From: Nitratireductor soli | GTDB taxonomy: Bacteria > Pseudomonadota > Alphaproteobacteria > Rhizobiales > Rhizobiaceae | Length of the DNA stretch: 64,000 nt | Direction: 5' to 3' | Assembly (NCBI RefSeq): GCF_001050155.1 | Contig: NZ_LFVY01000010.1 | Location: forward strand, 153,577-217,576 | Shown here: one piece after another, positions 51,946 through 62,532 of the stretch | Position numbering within the stretch: the stretch's first letter is position 1 | Layout: the number at the start of each line of letters is the position of its first letter | Program-made: the position numbers and the translations under genes | The notes under the pieces: generated by a model | Database searches by the model: none | Seen by the model: only the letters and a program-made list of their open reading frames with translations | Told to the model about the DNA's origin: nothing

Positions 51946-52397
51946 TTACGGTATCCTCCTCAACGGACAGCGGCCTTCGAGGCATTTCCGCCAGGGTAGT
52001 TTTCTATTGGCACCGCACCGCGTCAAACGAAATTGCGGTGTCCACAACAAAGAGCAAGTCCGCCGCATTACGCGCCTTCCCGGCGACATTTTATTAGCCG
52101 GAAGAACAGGATAGCGAATGATTCTGACGACAGTATATTCGCTTCGACGCGCCGTGCATCCGGCGGCGCGGCACTCTTTCATCAATCATCTAGGTTCGGC
52201 GGGCAAAAAGGCGACTTTTCGCAGCGGATAACTTTTGCCAAAGTCGGAAAGCTGCTAATCAACCGCGCCCGGCACCGGGCAGGACGGGACGCCTGGATAA
52301 CAATTGGCGCCCGCCAAGGGGAAATGCAAGAGGGTAGAAAATGACGGATAGACATGTGCCGCACGCCGTGCGCGCCGGCGACGGGGGATTTTGACCC
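51946..52397. promoter_or_regulatory. Divergent promoter region with possible 17-aa leader ORF
   Basis: This 452-nt gap lies between the oxidoreductase gene and the first dctQM pair. AT-rich stretches are at 52080-52145. A short frame at 52341-52394 (17 codons) has an AGAGGG SD and stops 3 nt before the dctQ GTG. It could couple translation. No longer gene is seen. Confidence 0.4.
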
Positions 52398-52970
52398 GTG
52401 CGCGCAATCGCTTTCGCCGTCCGCGCCATATGCGGGCTCAATGCCCTCATCGGCAACATCTTCGCCTGGCTGTCATTGGCCATCGTTCTCGTCTGCTTCA
52501 CCGTCGTCGTGCAGCGCTATGTCTTCGCGGTCAGCTTCGTCTGGATGCAGGATCTCTATGTCTGGCTGAACGGCGCAATGTTCACTGCGGTGGCCGGTTT
52601 CGCGCTGCTGCGCAATGACCACGTGCGCGTCGACATCTTCTACCGGCCGGCCAATGTGCGGCGCAAAGCCGTCGTCGACCTGATCGGCGTCGCGCTGTTC
52701 CTCCTGCCGTTCACCTGGATTGTCTTCTATTATGGCTGGCCCTTCGTTCAGCGTTCCTGGCGCATCGGCGAGGCTTCGGCAAATGTCGGCGGCATGCCTG
52801 GGCTGTTCGTGCTGAAGGGTTTCATCCTCGCTTTCGCCGTCCTGATCGCCCTGCAGGGCATCGCCATGGCGTTGCGCTCCATCCTGGTTCTGACGGGGAA
52901 CGAAGCCCTGCTTCCGCAGAAACTGCGCTACCAGAGCGAGACCGAAATGCTGCCGGAGGCAAACGTCTGA
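52398..52970 (+). CDS. dctQ: TRAP transporter small permease (DctQ type), unit 1
   Basis: The GTG at 52398 is preceded by GGGGG about 10 nt ahead. The 190-residue protein has four membrane spans and the DctQ pattern VVVQRYVFAVSFVWMQDLYVWLNGAMFTAVAGFALLRNDHVRVDIFY. The stop shares its A with the dctM start (TGATG). It forms the membrane part of unit 1 with DctM. Confidence 0.9.
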   Translation: MRAIAFAVRAICGLNALIGNIFAWLSLAIVLVCFTVVVQRYVFAVSFVWMQDLYVWLNGAMFTAVAGFALLRNDHVRVDIFYRPANVRRKAVVDLIGVALFLLPFTWIVFYYGWPFVQRSWRIGEASANVGGMPGLFVLKGFILAFAVLIALQGIAMALRSILVLTGNEALLPQKLRYQSETEMLPEANV

Positions 52971-54361
52971 TGGATCCGGTTCTCATTGGCGAGCTCCTTG
53001 CGGGGCTCATGTTCTTCGGCATCATCGGCTTCCTGCTGCTGGGCTTTCCCGTCGCCTTCACGCTGGCCGGCGTCTCGTTGATGTTCGGCGCGGTCGGCAT
53101 GTGGCTCGGCGTGTTCGACCCGTCGAATTTCGGCAGCCTGACCAACCGCTACATCGGCTACATGACCAATGAGGTGTTGGTCGCCGTGCCGCTGTTCATC
53201 TTCATGGGCGTGATGCTCGAACGTTCGAAGATCGCCGAGCAATTGCTGCTGACGATGGGCAAGCTGTTCGGCAATCTGCGTGGCGGCCTCGGCATGTCCG
53301 TCATCATCGTCGGCGCGCTTCTGGCCGCCTCGACAGGCGTCGTCGGCGCCACCGTCGTGACGATGGGCCTGATCTCGCTACCGGCCATGCTGCGCGCCAA
53401 TTACGATCCCAAGCTCGCCACCGGCGTCATCTGCGCGTCGGGCACTTTGGGTCAGATCATCCCGCCATCGACGGTGCTGATCTTCATGGGCGACATGCTG
53501 TCGGGCATCAACGCGCAGGTGCAGATGGCCAAGGGCAACTTCGCCCCGGTGCCCGTCTCCGTCGGCGACCTGTTCGCCGGCGCCATCCTGCCCGGCGTGC
53601 TGCTGGTCGGCCTCTATCTCGGCTGGACCATTTTGAAGGCGATCTTCGATCCAGCGTCCTGTCCCGCCACCCCCGTGGCGCCGGAGGACAAGAAGGCCCT
53701 GCTCCGCGAGGTCGCCGTGGCGCTCCTGCCACCACTGATGCTGATCACCGCAGTGCTCGGCTCGATTCTCGGCGGCATCGCCACGCCGACCGAGGCTGCA
53801 TCGGTTGGCGCGGTCGGTGCGATGGTGCTGGCCGGGCTGCGCTGGCGCCTGTCGTTTCGGGTGCTGCGCGAGACGGCCATTGCCACCGCCTCCATCACCT
53901 GCATGGTGTTCATCATCCTGTTCGGCGCGTCGGTGTTTTCCATCGTCTTCCGCCTGATGGGCGGCGACAATCTGGTGCACGAGTTCCTCGCCAACCTGCC
54001 CGGTGGCACGCTTGCCGCCGTGGCTGTGGTGATGTTCATCATGTTCCTGCTGGGCTTCATCCTCGACACGTTCGAGATCATCTTCATCGTCATCCCGATC
54101 ACCGCACCGGTCCTGCTGGCACTCGGTGTCGATCCGATCTGGCTCGGCGTTCTGGTCGGCGTGAACCTGCAGACTTCGTTCCTGACGCCGCCCTTCGGCT
54201 TCGCGCTGTTCTACCTGCGCGGCGTCGCACCGAACAATGTCTCCACAGCGATGATCTACAAGGGCGTGTTGCCCTTCGTCGCCCTGCAGGTGCTGGCGAT
54301 CGCCATCATGTTCATCTTCCCCGAGATCGCCACCTGGCTGCCCCGGACGATCTACAACTGA
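52970..54361 (+). CDS. dctM: TRAP transporter large permease (DctM type), unit 1
   Basis: The 463-residue protein has about twelve spans and the DctM features GFPVAFTLAGVSLMFGAVG, NEVLVAVPLFIFMGVMLERSKIAEQLL, AASTGVVGATVVTMGLISLPAML and ASGTLGQIIPPSTVLI, plus ATPTEAASVGAVGAM. It uses the sodium or proton gradient for uptake. A clear terminator follows at 54382. Confidence 0.93.
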   Translation: MDPVLIGELLAGLMFFGIIGFLLLGFPVAFTLAGVSLMFGAVGMWLGVFDPSNFGSLTNRYIGYMTNEVLVAVPLFIFMGVMLERSKIAEQLLLTMGKLFGNLRGGLGMSVIIVGALLAASTGVVGATVVTMGLISLPAMLRANYDPKLATGVICASGTLGQIIPPSTVLIFMGDMLSGINAQVQMAKGNFAPVPVSVGDLFAGAILPGVLLVGLYLGWTILKAIFDPASCPATPVAPEDKKALLREVAVALLPPLMLITAVLGSILGGIATPTEAASVGAVGAMVLAGLRWRLSFRVLRETAIATASITCMVFIILFGASVFSIVFRLMGGDNLVHEFLANLPGGTLAAVAVVMFIMFLLGFILDTFEIIFIVIPITAPVLLALGVDPIWLGVLVGVNLQTSFLTPPFGFALFYLRGVAPNNVSTAMIYKGVLPFVALQVLAIAIMFIFPEIATWLPRTIYN

Positions 54362-54381
54362 GGCTTGCAGCGCCACAAAGA

Positions 54382-54408
54382 AAAAGCCCGGGCGAAACCC
54401 GGGCTTTT
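54382..54408. terminator. Intrinsic terminator after dctM unit 1
   Basis: AAAAGCCCGGG and CCCGGGCTTTT form a perfect 11-bp stem with loop CGAAA, with A- and T-runs making it bidirectional. Confidence 0.9.
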
Positions 54409-54430
54409 CCGTTTCAAGCGGGCATGGCGC

Positions 54431-54537
54431 CTAGACCGGTTCGGCGTTTCTATGAAGCACCGAACCGGTCTAGCTCATTGTTTTCCCGCATTTATGCGGA
54501 CGTCAGGTGAAACCACCTGGCAGCTCAAATGCTCTAG
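54431..54537 (+). repeat. Mosaic palindromic repeat, copy 4
   Basis: CTAGACCGGTTCGG hairpin (54431-54473), CCGCATTTATGCGG, CAGGTGAAACCACCTG and a TGCTCTAG end are present. It lies between convergent dctM and the binding-protein gene and overlaps the latter's stop. Confidence 0.87.
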
Positions 54538-55622
54538 ATCTTGAAGTACTTCTCGCGTGCCGCGACGAAAGCGCCGTCCGTGCCTTCCGTGCGCGTGCGC
54601 ACGATGTTCAGCGCCTCGATGAAGCTCTCTGTCGTCTTCTTCGTCAGCGCATCGCTGGAATCGCGCAGTTCGGCGAGAATTTCCATCGCCGCATTGGCGC
54701 CGGCCTCGATGATGTCATCGGGGAACTGGCGAACGATCACGCCGTGGTCGTCGACCAGCGTCTTCAGCGCGCGCGGGTCGTTGGCATAGAAGTCGGAGGC
54801 CACCTGATCGTACTCGGCCTGGCAGACATCCTTGACGATGGCCTGCAGGTCGGACGGCAATTCCTGATACTTCGACTTGTTGACCACCAGCTCGGTCGCC
54901 AGGCCCGGCTCGACGAAGCTCGGGAAGTAATAGTTCTTGGCGACCTGGTAGAAACCGAGCGCCAGGTCGTTGTAGGGACCGACGAACTCGGCCGCGTCCA
55001 GCGTGCCCGACTGCAGCGCCTGGAAGATTTCGCCGGCCGCCATGTTGGTGACGGTGGCGCCGAGCTTTTCCCACACACGGCCGCCGAGGCCCGGCGTGCG
55101 GAAGCGCAGGCCCTTGACCGAATCGAGGCCCGTCAGCTCGTTGCGGAACCAGCCGCCGGCCTGTGTGCCCGTATCACCGGACAGGAAGCCCTGCACGCCG
55201 AACTGGTCGTAGATCTCGTCCCAGATTTCCTGGCCGCCCAGATAGCGCACCCACGCGGTCAACTCGCGCGACGTCATGCCGAAGGGCACACCGGTGAAGA
55301 ACGAAAGACCGGCGCTCTTGTTCTGCCAGTAATAGGCCGCTCCGTGGCTCATCTCGGCGGAACCGTCGATCACCGCGTCGAGCGACTGCAGCGGCGGCAC
55401 CAGCTCACCGGCGGCATAGACCTGGATGGTCAGGCGCCCGCCGGAAGCCGCCGTGATGCGGTCGGCCAGGCGCTGCGCGCCGACGCCAAGACCTGGAAAA
55501 TTCTTCGGCCAGGTGGTGACCATGCGCCACGTCTGGTTGCCCTGCGCGATGGCTGGCGTGGCAAGCGCGGCAGCGCCCACGCCAGCCAAGCCGGCTTTCT
55601 TGATAAATGAACGGCGATCCAT
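54534..55622 (-). CDS. TRAP transporter substrate-binding protein (TakP-like), unit 1
   Basis: The 362-residue protein begins MDRRSFIKKAG, a Tat-like twin-Arg signal with cleavage near AIAQ. The mature part matches the TakP group of TRAP binding proteins: WRMVTTWPKNFPGLGVGAQRLADRI, GAAYYWQNKSAGLSFFTGVPFG, GGWFRNELTGLDSVKGLRFRTPG, DAAEFVGPYNDLALGFYQVA. TakP binds 2-oxo-monocarboxylates such as pyruvate with sodium. It converges on dctQM unit 1 rather than sharing its transcript. Confidence 0.87.
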   Translation of the reverse strand: MDRRSFIKKAGLAGVGAAALATPAIAQGNQTWRMVTTWPKNFPGLGVGAQRLADRITAASGGRLTIQVYAAGELVPPLQSLDAVIDGSAEMSHGAAYYWQNKSAGLSFFTGVPFGMTSRELTAWVRYLGGQEIWDEIYDQFGVQGFLSGDTGTQAGGWFRNELTGLDSVKGLRFRTPGLGGRVWEKLGATVTNMAAGEIFQALQSGTLDAAEFVGPYNDLALGFYQVAKNYYFPSFVEPGLATELVVNKSKYQELPSDLQAIVKDVCQAEYDQVASDFYANDPRALKTLVDDHGVIVRQFPDDIIEAGANAAMEILAELRDSSDALTKKTTESFIEALNIVRTRTEGTDGAFVAAREKYFKI

Positions 55623-56050
55623 GAAGTACCTCCCGAGACTATCGCAATCGAAAAAAAAGGCCGAAGAACGGCCGGGGCGATGACCGGTGGCGCAAGCGCA
55701 AACGCCCTGCCCCCGATCGAAGCATGTATCAATACACGCGGTCGCGCATGTGTCTAGGCCATGGGCGCTCTGGCCCCGCTATTCACCCGCTGTGCGTCTA
55801 TTCAAACCAGGCAGGAAATCAAGCGCCTGAATTGAAAAGGCATTTCACGGAAGGATCGCCCTTATCGTTCCATTCAAAACGAAGCTTCGTTTGTTTGCAC
55901 ACGTTGTTTCAACAGAAAATCTGCCGGCCACGCCCGGGCGGAAAGCTGTCACTGTCGACTTTTGGCGCGCTTGCGGGCAGGCTGCGGATAGACCACAAAA
56001 ACAAAACCCGGGAAAAAACATCGGGGGGAACACATCGTTGGGAGGAGCGT
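55623..56050. promoter_or_regulatory. Divergent promoter region between TRAP units
   Basis: The 428-nt gap drives the unit 1 binding-protein gene and unit 2 dctQM. TGTATCAATACA (55725-55736) is a perfect inverted repeat and a possible GntR-type operator. No coding sequence is supported here. Confidence 0.45.
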
Positions 56051-56656
56051 ATGGCGGGGCTGCTTGGCCTTTCGCGCCTGATAGATCGTATTAACCGATT
56101 TATCGGCAAACAGGTTTCCTGGCTGATCCTGGTGGCGGTCCTCGTTTCCGCCTATAACGCAACGGTGCGGTTCCTGGGCAACGGACTGCCGGCCTACCTC
56201 CCCATACCCCGGGCTTCCAACAGTCTTCTCGAGCTGCAATGGTATCTTTACGGGACGGTCTTCATGCTCGCCTCGGCCTATACGCTGCAGCGTAACGAAC
56301 ACATCCGCATCGACATCGTTTCCGGCTTCTTCTCCAAGCGCACGCGCGACTGGGTCGATCTGTTCTGCCATGTCTTTTTCCTTCTCCCCTTCGTCACCCT
56401 GCTCACCTGGCTGAGTTGGCCCTGGTTCCGGCGTTCCTTCCTTTCCGGTGAAATCTCGGCCAATGCGAGCGGGCTCATCATCTGGCCGGCCAAGTTCATG
56501 GTGCTGGCCGGCTTCGTTCTCTTGGCCGCCCAGGCGCTGTCCGAGATCGTCAAGCGCATCGCCGTGCTGCGCGGCCTGATCGACGAGCCCAATCCACAGC
56601 ACGCGCTGCCTCCAACGGTAGAAGCAGCCATCAAGATGGAGGAGAAGGGGCCGTGA
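56051..56656 (+). CDS. dctQ: TRAP transporter small permease (DctQ type), unit 2
   Basis: GGAGGA lies 6 nt before the ATG at 56051. The 201-residue protein has four spans and VAVLVSAYNATVRFLG, LLELQWYLYGTVFMLASAYTLQRNEHIRIDIV, the DctQ pattern. The upstream open frame to 55724 lacks family similarity. It overlaps dctM unit 2 by 4 nt. Confidence 0.9.
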   Translation: MAGLLGLSRLIDRINRFIGKQVSWLILVAVLVSAYNATVRFLGNGLPAYLPIPRASNSLLELQWYLYGTVFMLASAYTLQRNEHIRIDIVSGFFSKRTRDWVDLFCHVFFLLPFVTLLTWLSWPWFRRSFLSGEISANASGLIIWPAKFMVLAGFVLLAAQALSEIVKRIAVLRGLIDEPNPQHALPPTVEAAIKMEEKGP

Positions 56657-58410
56657 TTGACCTGATCGCCCACAACCTCGCGCCGATCATGTTCGTCAGC
56701 GTCATGGCGATGCTGCTGATCGGCTATCCGGTGGCTTTCACGCTCGCAGCAGGCGGGCTGCTGTTTTTCGTCATCGGTGTCGAGGTCTCGCACGTCTCCA
56801 GCGAGATCCGTCTTTTCTGGCCGCTGCTCCAGTCGCATCCCGAGCGCATTTACGGGATCATGTACAACGACACATTGCTGGCCATCCCGTTCTTCACCTT
56901 CATGGGACTGATCCTCGAGCGCTCGCGCATGGCCGAGGACCTGCTCGACACGATCGGCCAGCTGTTTGGACCCGTGCGCGGCGGCCTCGCCTATGCGGCG
57001 GTGCTGGTCGGCGCGCTGCTGGCCGCCACCACGGGCGTCGTCGCCGCCTCGGTGATCGCCATGGGGCTGATCTCGCTGCCCATCATGATGCGCTACAATT
57101 ACAATCGCGGCTTTGCCGCCGGCACCATCGCAGCCTCCGGCACGCTGGCGCAGATCGTGCCTCCGTCTCTGGTGCTGATCGTCATGGCCGACCAGCTTGG
57201 CCGCTCGGTCGGCGACATGTATGTCGGCGCCCTTTTCCCGGCACTCATCATCATCGCCCTCTACTGCCTGCTGGTCTTCGCCATCACGCTGGTCAAGCCG
57301 CATTGGGCGCCGGCCCTGCCACCGGAAACGCGCACGCTGGGCGGCGGCGTCCCGTCGCTGATCGTCCTGCTCGCAGCGGCGGTGGCAATCTATCTCGTCA
57401 CCTATCACACGATTTTCGCCGAGATGCGCGGCGAGGTCCGGCTCGTCTGGGCGGCAACCTCCGCCACGGCGGTGGCCCTCGCCTTCAGCCTCGCCAACCG
57501 CTATTTCAAGCTCGGCATCCTGTCCCGCCTAGCCGAGCAGGTGGTGATCGTCCTGTTCCCGCCGCTGGCGCTGATCTTCCTGGTGCTCGGCACCATCTTT
57601 CTCGGCATCGCCACCCCGACCGAAGGCGGTGCGATGGGCGCGACCGGCGCCCTGGTCCTGGCATTCGTCAAGGGACGCCTGTCGTTCACCATCCTCAAAC
57701 AGGCGCTCGACGCGACGACCAAGCTTTCCGCATTCGTCATGTTCATCCTGATCGGTGCGCGCGTCTTCGGCCTGACCTTCTACGGCATCAACGGCAATGT
57801 GTGGATCGAGGAATTGCTGCTGCGGCTGCCGGGCGGCGAGACAGGCTTCCTGATCGCCGTGACGGTCCTCATCTTCATCCTCGGCTGCTTCCTCGACTTC
57901 TTCGAGATCGCCTTCATCATGGTGCCGTTGCTGGTGCCGGCCGCCGAAACGCTCGGCATCGACCTGATCTGGTTCGGCGTCATCCTCGGCATCAATCTCC
58001 AGACATCGTTTCTCACACCGCCCTTCGGCTTCTCGCTGTTCTATCTGCGTTCGGTCGCGCCGATGAGCGAATGGAAGGACGAGGTTTCCGGGCGCATCCT
58101 GCCGGCTGTCAAGACCCTGGAGATCTACAAGGGCGCCGTGCCGTTCATCATCATTCAGTTCCTCATGATCATGCTCGTCATCGCCTTTCCCTCGCTGGTG
58201 ACGCACTATAAGTCGAGCAACACCGTCGACCCCGATACGATCGAGATCATCGTGCCGCCTTTCGGGCAGGAAGACGGAAAGCCCGGCTTCGGCCTGCCGG
58301 GCGGACTTGGCGGTTCTCCATTCGGGCAAGCACCCGCCGAAGACGCGGAAAAGGCCGGTCAGCCGGAAAGGCCGCAGACCGATCTGAGCCAGCCACCCAG
58401 TTTCAACTGA
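56653..58410 (+). CDS. dctM: TRAP transporter large permease (DctM type), unit 2, with C-terminal extension
   Basis: The GTG at 56653 overlaps the dctQ stop (GTGA). The 585-residue protein is about 120 longer than unit 1 DctM; the excess is extra central sequence and a Gly/Pro-rich tail (GFGLPGGLGGSPFGQAPAED). DctM features include DTLLAIPFFTFMGLILERSRMAEDLL, AATTGVVAASVIAMGLISLP, ASGTLAQIVPPSLVLIVMADQ and ATPTEGGAMGATGAL. The size fits the large DctM subgroup paired with TakP-like proteins. Confidence 0.93.
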   Translation: MIDLIAHNLAPIMFVSVMAMLLIGYPVAFTLAAGGLLFFVIGVEVSHVSSEIRLFWPLLQSHPERIYGIMYNDTLLAIPFFTFMGLILERSRMAEDLLDTIGQLFGPVRGGLAYAAVLVGALLAATTGVVAASVIAMGLISLPIMMRYNYNRGFAAGTIAASGTLAQIVPPSLVLIVMADQLGRSVGDMYVGALFPALIIIALYCLLVFAITLVKPHWAPALPPETRTLGGGVPSLIVLLAAAVAIYLVTYHTIFAEMRGEVRLVWAATSATAVALAFSLANRYFKLGILSRLAEQVVIVLFPPLALIFLVLGTIFLGIATPTEGGAMGATGALVLAFVKGRLSFTILKQALDATTKLSAFVMFILIGARVFGLTFYGINGNVWIEELLLRLPGGETGFLIAVTVLIFILGCFLDFFEIAFIMVPLLVPAAETLGIDLIWFGVILGINLQTSFLTPPFGFSLFYLRSVAPMSEWKDEVSGRILPAVKTLEIYKGAVPFIIIQFLMIMLVIAFPSLVTHYKSSNTVDPDTIEIIVPPFGQEDGKPGFGLPGGLGGSPFGQAPAEDAEKAGQPERPQTDLSQPPSFN

Positions 58411-58422
58411 GCGGTTCAACTA

Positions 58423-58551
58423 GATCACGATGATTTTGGATTGAATCAATCCAAAATCATAAACGTGATCGCTCTCAATAGGTTAGAGCGGGGTGCGGGC
58501 GGAAAACCGCTTCACACTTTTCCTCATCCCGCTCTAAGCGCCATCGTGATC
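58423..58551. repeat. Composite palindromic repeat, 129 bp
   Basis: Outer ends GATCACGATG (58423-58432) and CATCGTGATC (58542-58551) are complementary. Inside are TTTTGGATTGAATCAATCCA (58434-58453) and a hairpin bounded by TTAGAGCGGG and CCCGCTCTAA. It looks like one mobile repeat inserted into another, as in rhizobial intergenic mosaics. Confidence 0.8.
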
Positions 58552-58561
58552 CGGAACGAAA

Positions 58562-58588
58562 ATCCCCGGGGCGTCGCACCCCGGGGAT
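58562..58588. terminator. Hairpin terminator after dctM unit 2
   Basis: ATCCCCGGGG (58562-58571) pairs perfectly with CCCCGGGGAT (58579-58588) around a 7-nt loop. The T-run is weak, so termination strength is uncertain. Confidence 0.6.
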
Positions 58589-58600
58589 CGTCTTCGTCGA

Positions 58601-58700
58601 AACCGGTTCAGCGTTTCATGGAAGCGCTGAACCGCTCAATTTTTTTGTTTTCCCGCATTTATGCGGACGTCAGGTGAAACCACCTGACGGCAAAATGCCG
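58601..58700 (+). repeat. Mosaic palindromic repeat, copy 5
   Basis: AACCGGTTCAGCG hairpin, CCGCATTTATGCGG, CAGGTGAAACCACCTG and GCAAAATGC follow in the same order as copy 4. It sits between convergent dctM unit 2 and its binding-protein gene. Confidence 0.87.
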
Positions 58701-58714
58701 AGCCTGGCGCGGCG

Positions 58715-60148
<1,434 letters not shown>

Positions 60149-60931
60149 ATGCACCAGCCCCTCGTCGCCGTCTCGACCGACGCCAAGGATTTCGAGAATT
60201 ACACCTGGCATGCGGCACCCCAGCAGTATCTGGAGGCCGCGCTTTCCGGCGCCGGCGTCCTGCCTGTCCTGGTGCCGGCCCTTGGCGACCGGCTCGATCT
60301 CGACAGCCTGCTTGCCGCGGTTGACGGCGTGATGCTTACCGGTTCGAAATCGAACGTCGATCCCGCACTTTACGGCGGTGATCCCGGCGAGGAGAACGGT
60401 CCCTACGACAGGGCCCGCGACGCGACCACCCTGCCGCTGATCAGGAAAGCCATCGAGCGGGGTGTTCCCCTGCTTGCCATATGCCGCGGCATCCAGGAGC
60501 TCAATGTCGCCCTTGGCGGCACGCTGGCGACCGAGATCCAGGAACGCCCCGGTGCGCTCGATCATCGCGCGCCGCAAAGCGACAGCCAGGACGAGCGCTT
60601 CGCCATCCGCCACCCCGTCACGGTTTCGCCGGACGGCTGCTTCGCCGCCATCTACGGACCGGGCGACATCCAGGTGAACTCGGTTCACCGCCAGGGCGTG
60701 GGCGCCATCGCCCCGCGCCTGCAGGTGGAGGCCGTGGCAAGGGACGGGACCGTCGAGGCCGTATCCGTCAAGGATGCGCCGTCATTCGCCGTTGGCGTGC
60801 AATGGCACCCCGAATACTGGGCCGCCAGCGACGAAACCTCCGGACGCATCTTCCGCGCCTTCGGCGATGCGGTGCGCGCCCATGCGGCCGCGCGCCGTAC
60901 CGACGTCCAGGCGGCTACCGCCGCGGAATAA
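60149..60931 (+). CDS. puuD: Gamma-glutamyl-gamma-aminobutyrate hydrolase-like class I amidotransferase
   Basis: The 260-residue protein is a peptidase C26 glutamine-amidotransferase-like hydrolase: GVMLTGSKSNVDPALYGG, the nucleophile in LLAICRGIQELNVALGGTL (Cys), and the His-Glu pair in VGVQWHPEYWA. PuuD releases GABA from gamma-glutamyl-GABA in putrescine breakdown. No other puu genes lie nearby, so the exact substrate is uncertain. The adjacent TRAP unit gives no clue. Confidence 0.85.
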   Translation: MHQPLVAVSTDAKDFENYTWHAAPQQYLEAALSGAGVLPVLVPALGDRLDLDSLLAAVDGVMLTGSKSNVDPALYGGDPGEENGPYDRARDATTLPLIRKAIERGVPLLAICRGIQELNVALGGTLATEIQERPGALDHRAPQSDSQDERFAIRHPVTVSPDGCFAAIYGPGDIQVNSVHRQGVGAIAPRLQVEAVARDGTVEAVSVKDAPSFAVGVQWHPEYWAASDETSGRIFRAFGDAVRAHAAARRTDVQAATAAE

Positions 60932-60955
60932 TGCGATACGTGCAAAAGCGCCGCG

Positions 60956-61375
60956 CTACTGGCTGGCGCTGAGGCTGAGCAAAGCCGTTTCCGGCCGAAA
61001 CGATTCATAGGCAATGCCGTCGGCGGCGAAGAATTCCACCACCGCCTGGCCCTCACCGCTGACGAAGGCGACCGTGCCATCGCTGTTGTCCTGCCAGTAG
61101 CGGGCCTTGGCCAAAGCCGGCATCATCGCCGCGCACGCCTCGGTCAACGTCAGCTCCGCCCGCTGCATGGGCCGGGTCGCGCCCATTGTCACGGCGCATC
61201 CCTGGTCGACCCCGGCCTTTGCAAGGGCAAAGACGGGATGGGCGCGCACGCCCAAATCCGCATCCGCGCCCGCTGGACCCGCAGCAGGCTTCGAACCGTT
61301 TGCCGGATGGAGCGAAAGATAGCCGGTCGAACCCAGCAATCCCAAAGCCAATGCCCCGGAGACCAGAACCTTCAT
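60956..61375 (-). CDS. Inh/AprI-like small secreted protein
   Basis: The start at 61375 (MKVLVSGALALGLLG) gives 139 residues with one N-terminal membrane or signal segment. The mature part has DQGCAVTMG, LTEACAAMMPALAKARYWQDNSDGTVAFVSGEGQAVVEFF, which matches the metalloprotease-inhibitor (Inh) pattern of two Cys and a W-x-x-x-DGTV-x-F segment. Inhibition of a secreted protease is likely but unproven; no protease gene is adjacent. Confidence 0.68.
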   Translation of the reverse strand: MKVLVSGALALGLLGSTGYLSLHPANGSKPAAGPAGADADLGVRAHPVFALAKAGVDQGCAVTMGATRPMQRAELTLTEACAAMMPALAKARYWQDNSDGTVAFVSGEGQAVVEFFAADGIAYESFRPETALLSLSASQ

Positions 61376-61511
61376 CGCAACCCCTCGGCGATCACTCAAA
61401 GGGGCACTGTGCGGTCAAGGCGTTAACCGTTGGCTAACACATCGCCTGAAAGCGGGAATCGGTTGTCCAGTCGACGTAAAAATCAACGCGTGGTTTCATC
61501 GCCGGAAACGC

Positions 61512-62480
61512 TTACCCACCCACATGGGCGGTTTCGGGAACCGGCGTAAGCGGCTTCCCGTCAACGAACCAGGCAACGAGATTGTCGGCAAGAAGATCGG
61601 CCATCGCCTCGCGGGTGATCACCGAAGCGGAGCCGACATGCGGCAGAAGGGAGGTGTTTTCCAGCGCGAGAAGCGCCTCGGGCACATGTGGCTCATGGGC
61701 AAAGACGTCGAGCCCCGCGGCAAGGATGGTTTCATCGGCGAGCGCCGCGATCAGCGCTTCCTCGTCCACCGTGCTGCCGCGACCGATATTGATCAGGACG
61801 CCGTCGGCGCCCAGCGCGCGCAACACCTCCGCATTGATCGCCTTGTCGGTGGATGGGCTGCTTGGCGCCACGCAGATCAGCGTATCGACCGCGCCGGCAA
61901 GGCCGAGCAGGCTGTCATGATAGGCGTAGGGTACGCCCGCCACCGGGCGGCGGTTGTGATAGGCGATCGGCAGGCCGAAAGCCGCAAGCCGCGTGGCGAT
62001 CGCCTGGCCGATGCGCCCCATGCCGAAAATGCCGGCGCTGCGGCCTCTGAGCGAACCGCGCGAGAAGCGATAGCCGCCCTCGCGCTCCCAGCGTCCTTCG
62101 CGCAGCCAGCGCTCGGCGCGCGGCAATTCGCGCAGCGTGTTGATGAGAAGACCAACCGCCGTGTCGGCCACCTCGTCGGTCAGGACATCCGGAGTGTTGG
62201 TCACCATGACGCCCTTGCGACCCGCATGCGCCGCATCCACCGCGTCGTAGCCGACGCCGAAATTGGCGATGATCTCGAGGTTCGGCAATGCGTCGATGAA
62301 GGCCGCGTCGATGCGGGTCATGCCGGCGATGCCCTTCACGTCGCGCGCCATGTCGGGGCTGACGAGCGATGGATCCGCCTTGTCCAGCATGACCAGCCTG
62401 AAGCGCTCGTCGATCCGCCTTGCTGCATGCGGGTGCAGTTTTCCTGGCACCAGAATGGTGATCCCGTTCGTCTCGGCCAA
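61512..62480 (-). CDS. D-2-hydroxyacid dehydrogenase
   Basis: The TTG at 62480 has GGAGGA 7 nt ahead; the upstream frame lacks family features. The 322-residue NAD(P)-dependent enzyme has IANFGVGYDAVDA, TDEVADTAVGLLI, the Rossmann GRSAGIFGMGRIGQAIATRL, INIGRGSTVDEEALIAAL and catalytic His in LLPHVGSAS, with Arg and Glu in place. HNRRPV suggests NADPH preference, as in glyoxylate/hydroxypyruvate reductases. It follows the lacI gene by 52 nt. Confidence 0.9.
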   Translation of the reverse strand: MAETNGITILVPGKLHPHAARRIDERFRLVMLDKADPSLVSPDMARDVKGIAGMTRIDAAFIDALPNLEIIANFGVGYDAVDAAHAGRKGVMVTNTPDVLTDEVADTAVGLLINTLRELPRAERWLREGRWEREGGYRFSRGSLRGRSAGIFGMGRIGQAIATRLAAFGLPIAYHNRRPVAGVPYAYHDSLLGLAGAVDTLICVAPSSPSTDKAINAEVLRALGADGVLINIGRGSTVDEEALIAALADETILAAGLDVFAHEPHVPEALLALENTSLLPHVGSASVITREAMADLLADNLVAWFVDGKPLTPVPETAHVGG

Positions 62481-62532
62481 GGTCAGTCCTCCATGGAAAT
62501 TGAGTGCGTGGCGTTCGCAGGCGCCGCCGAAT

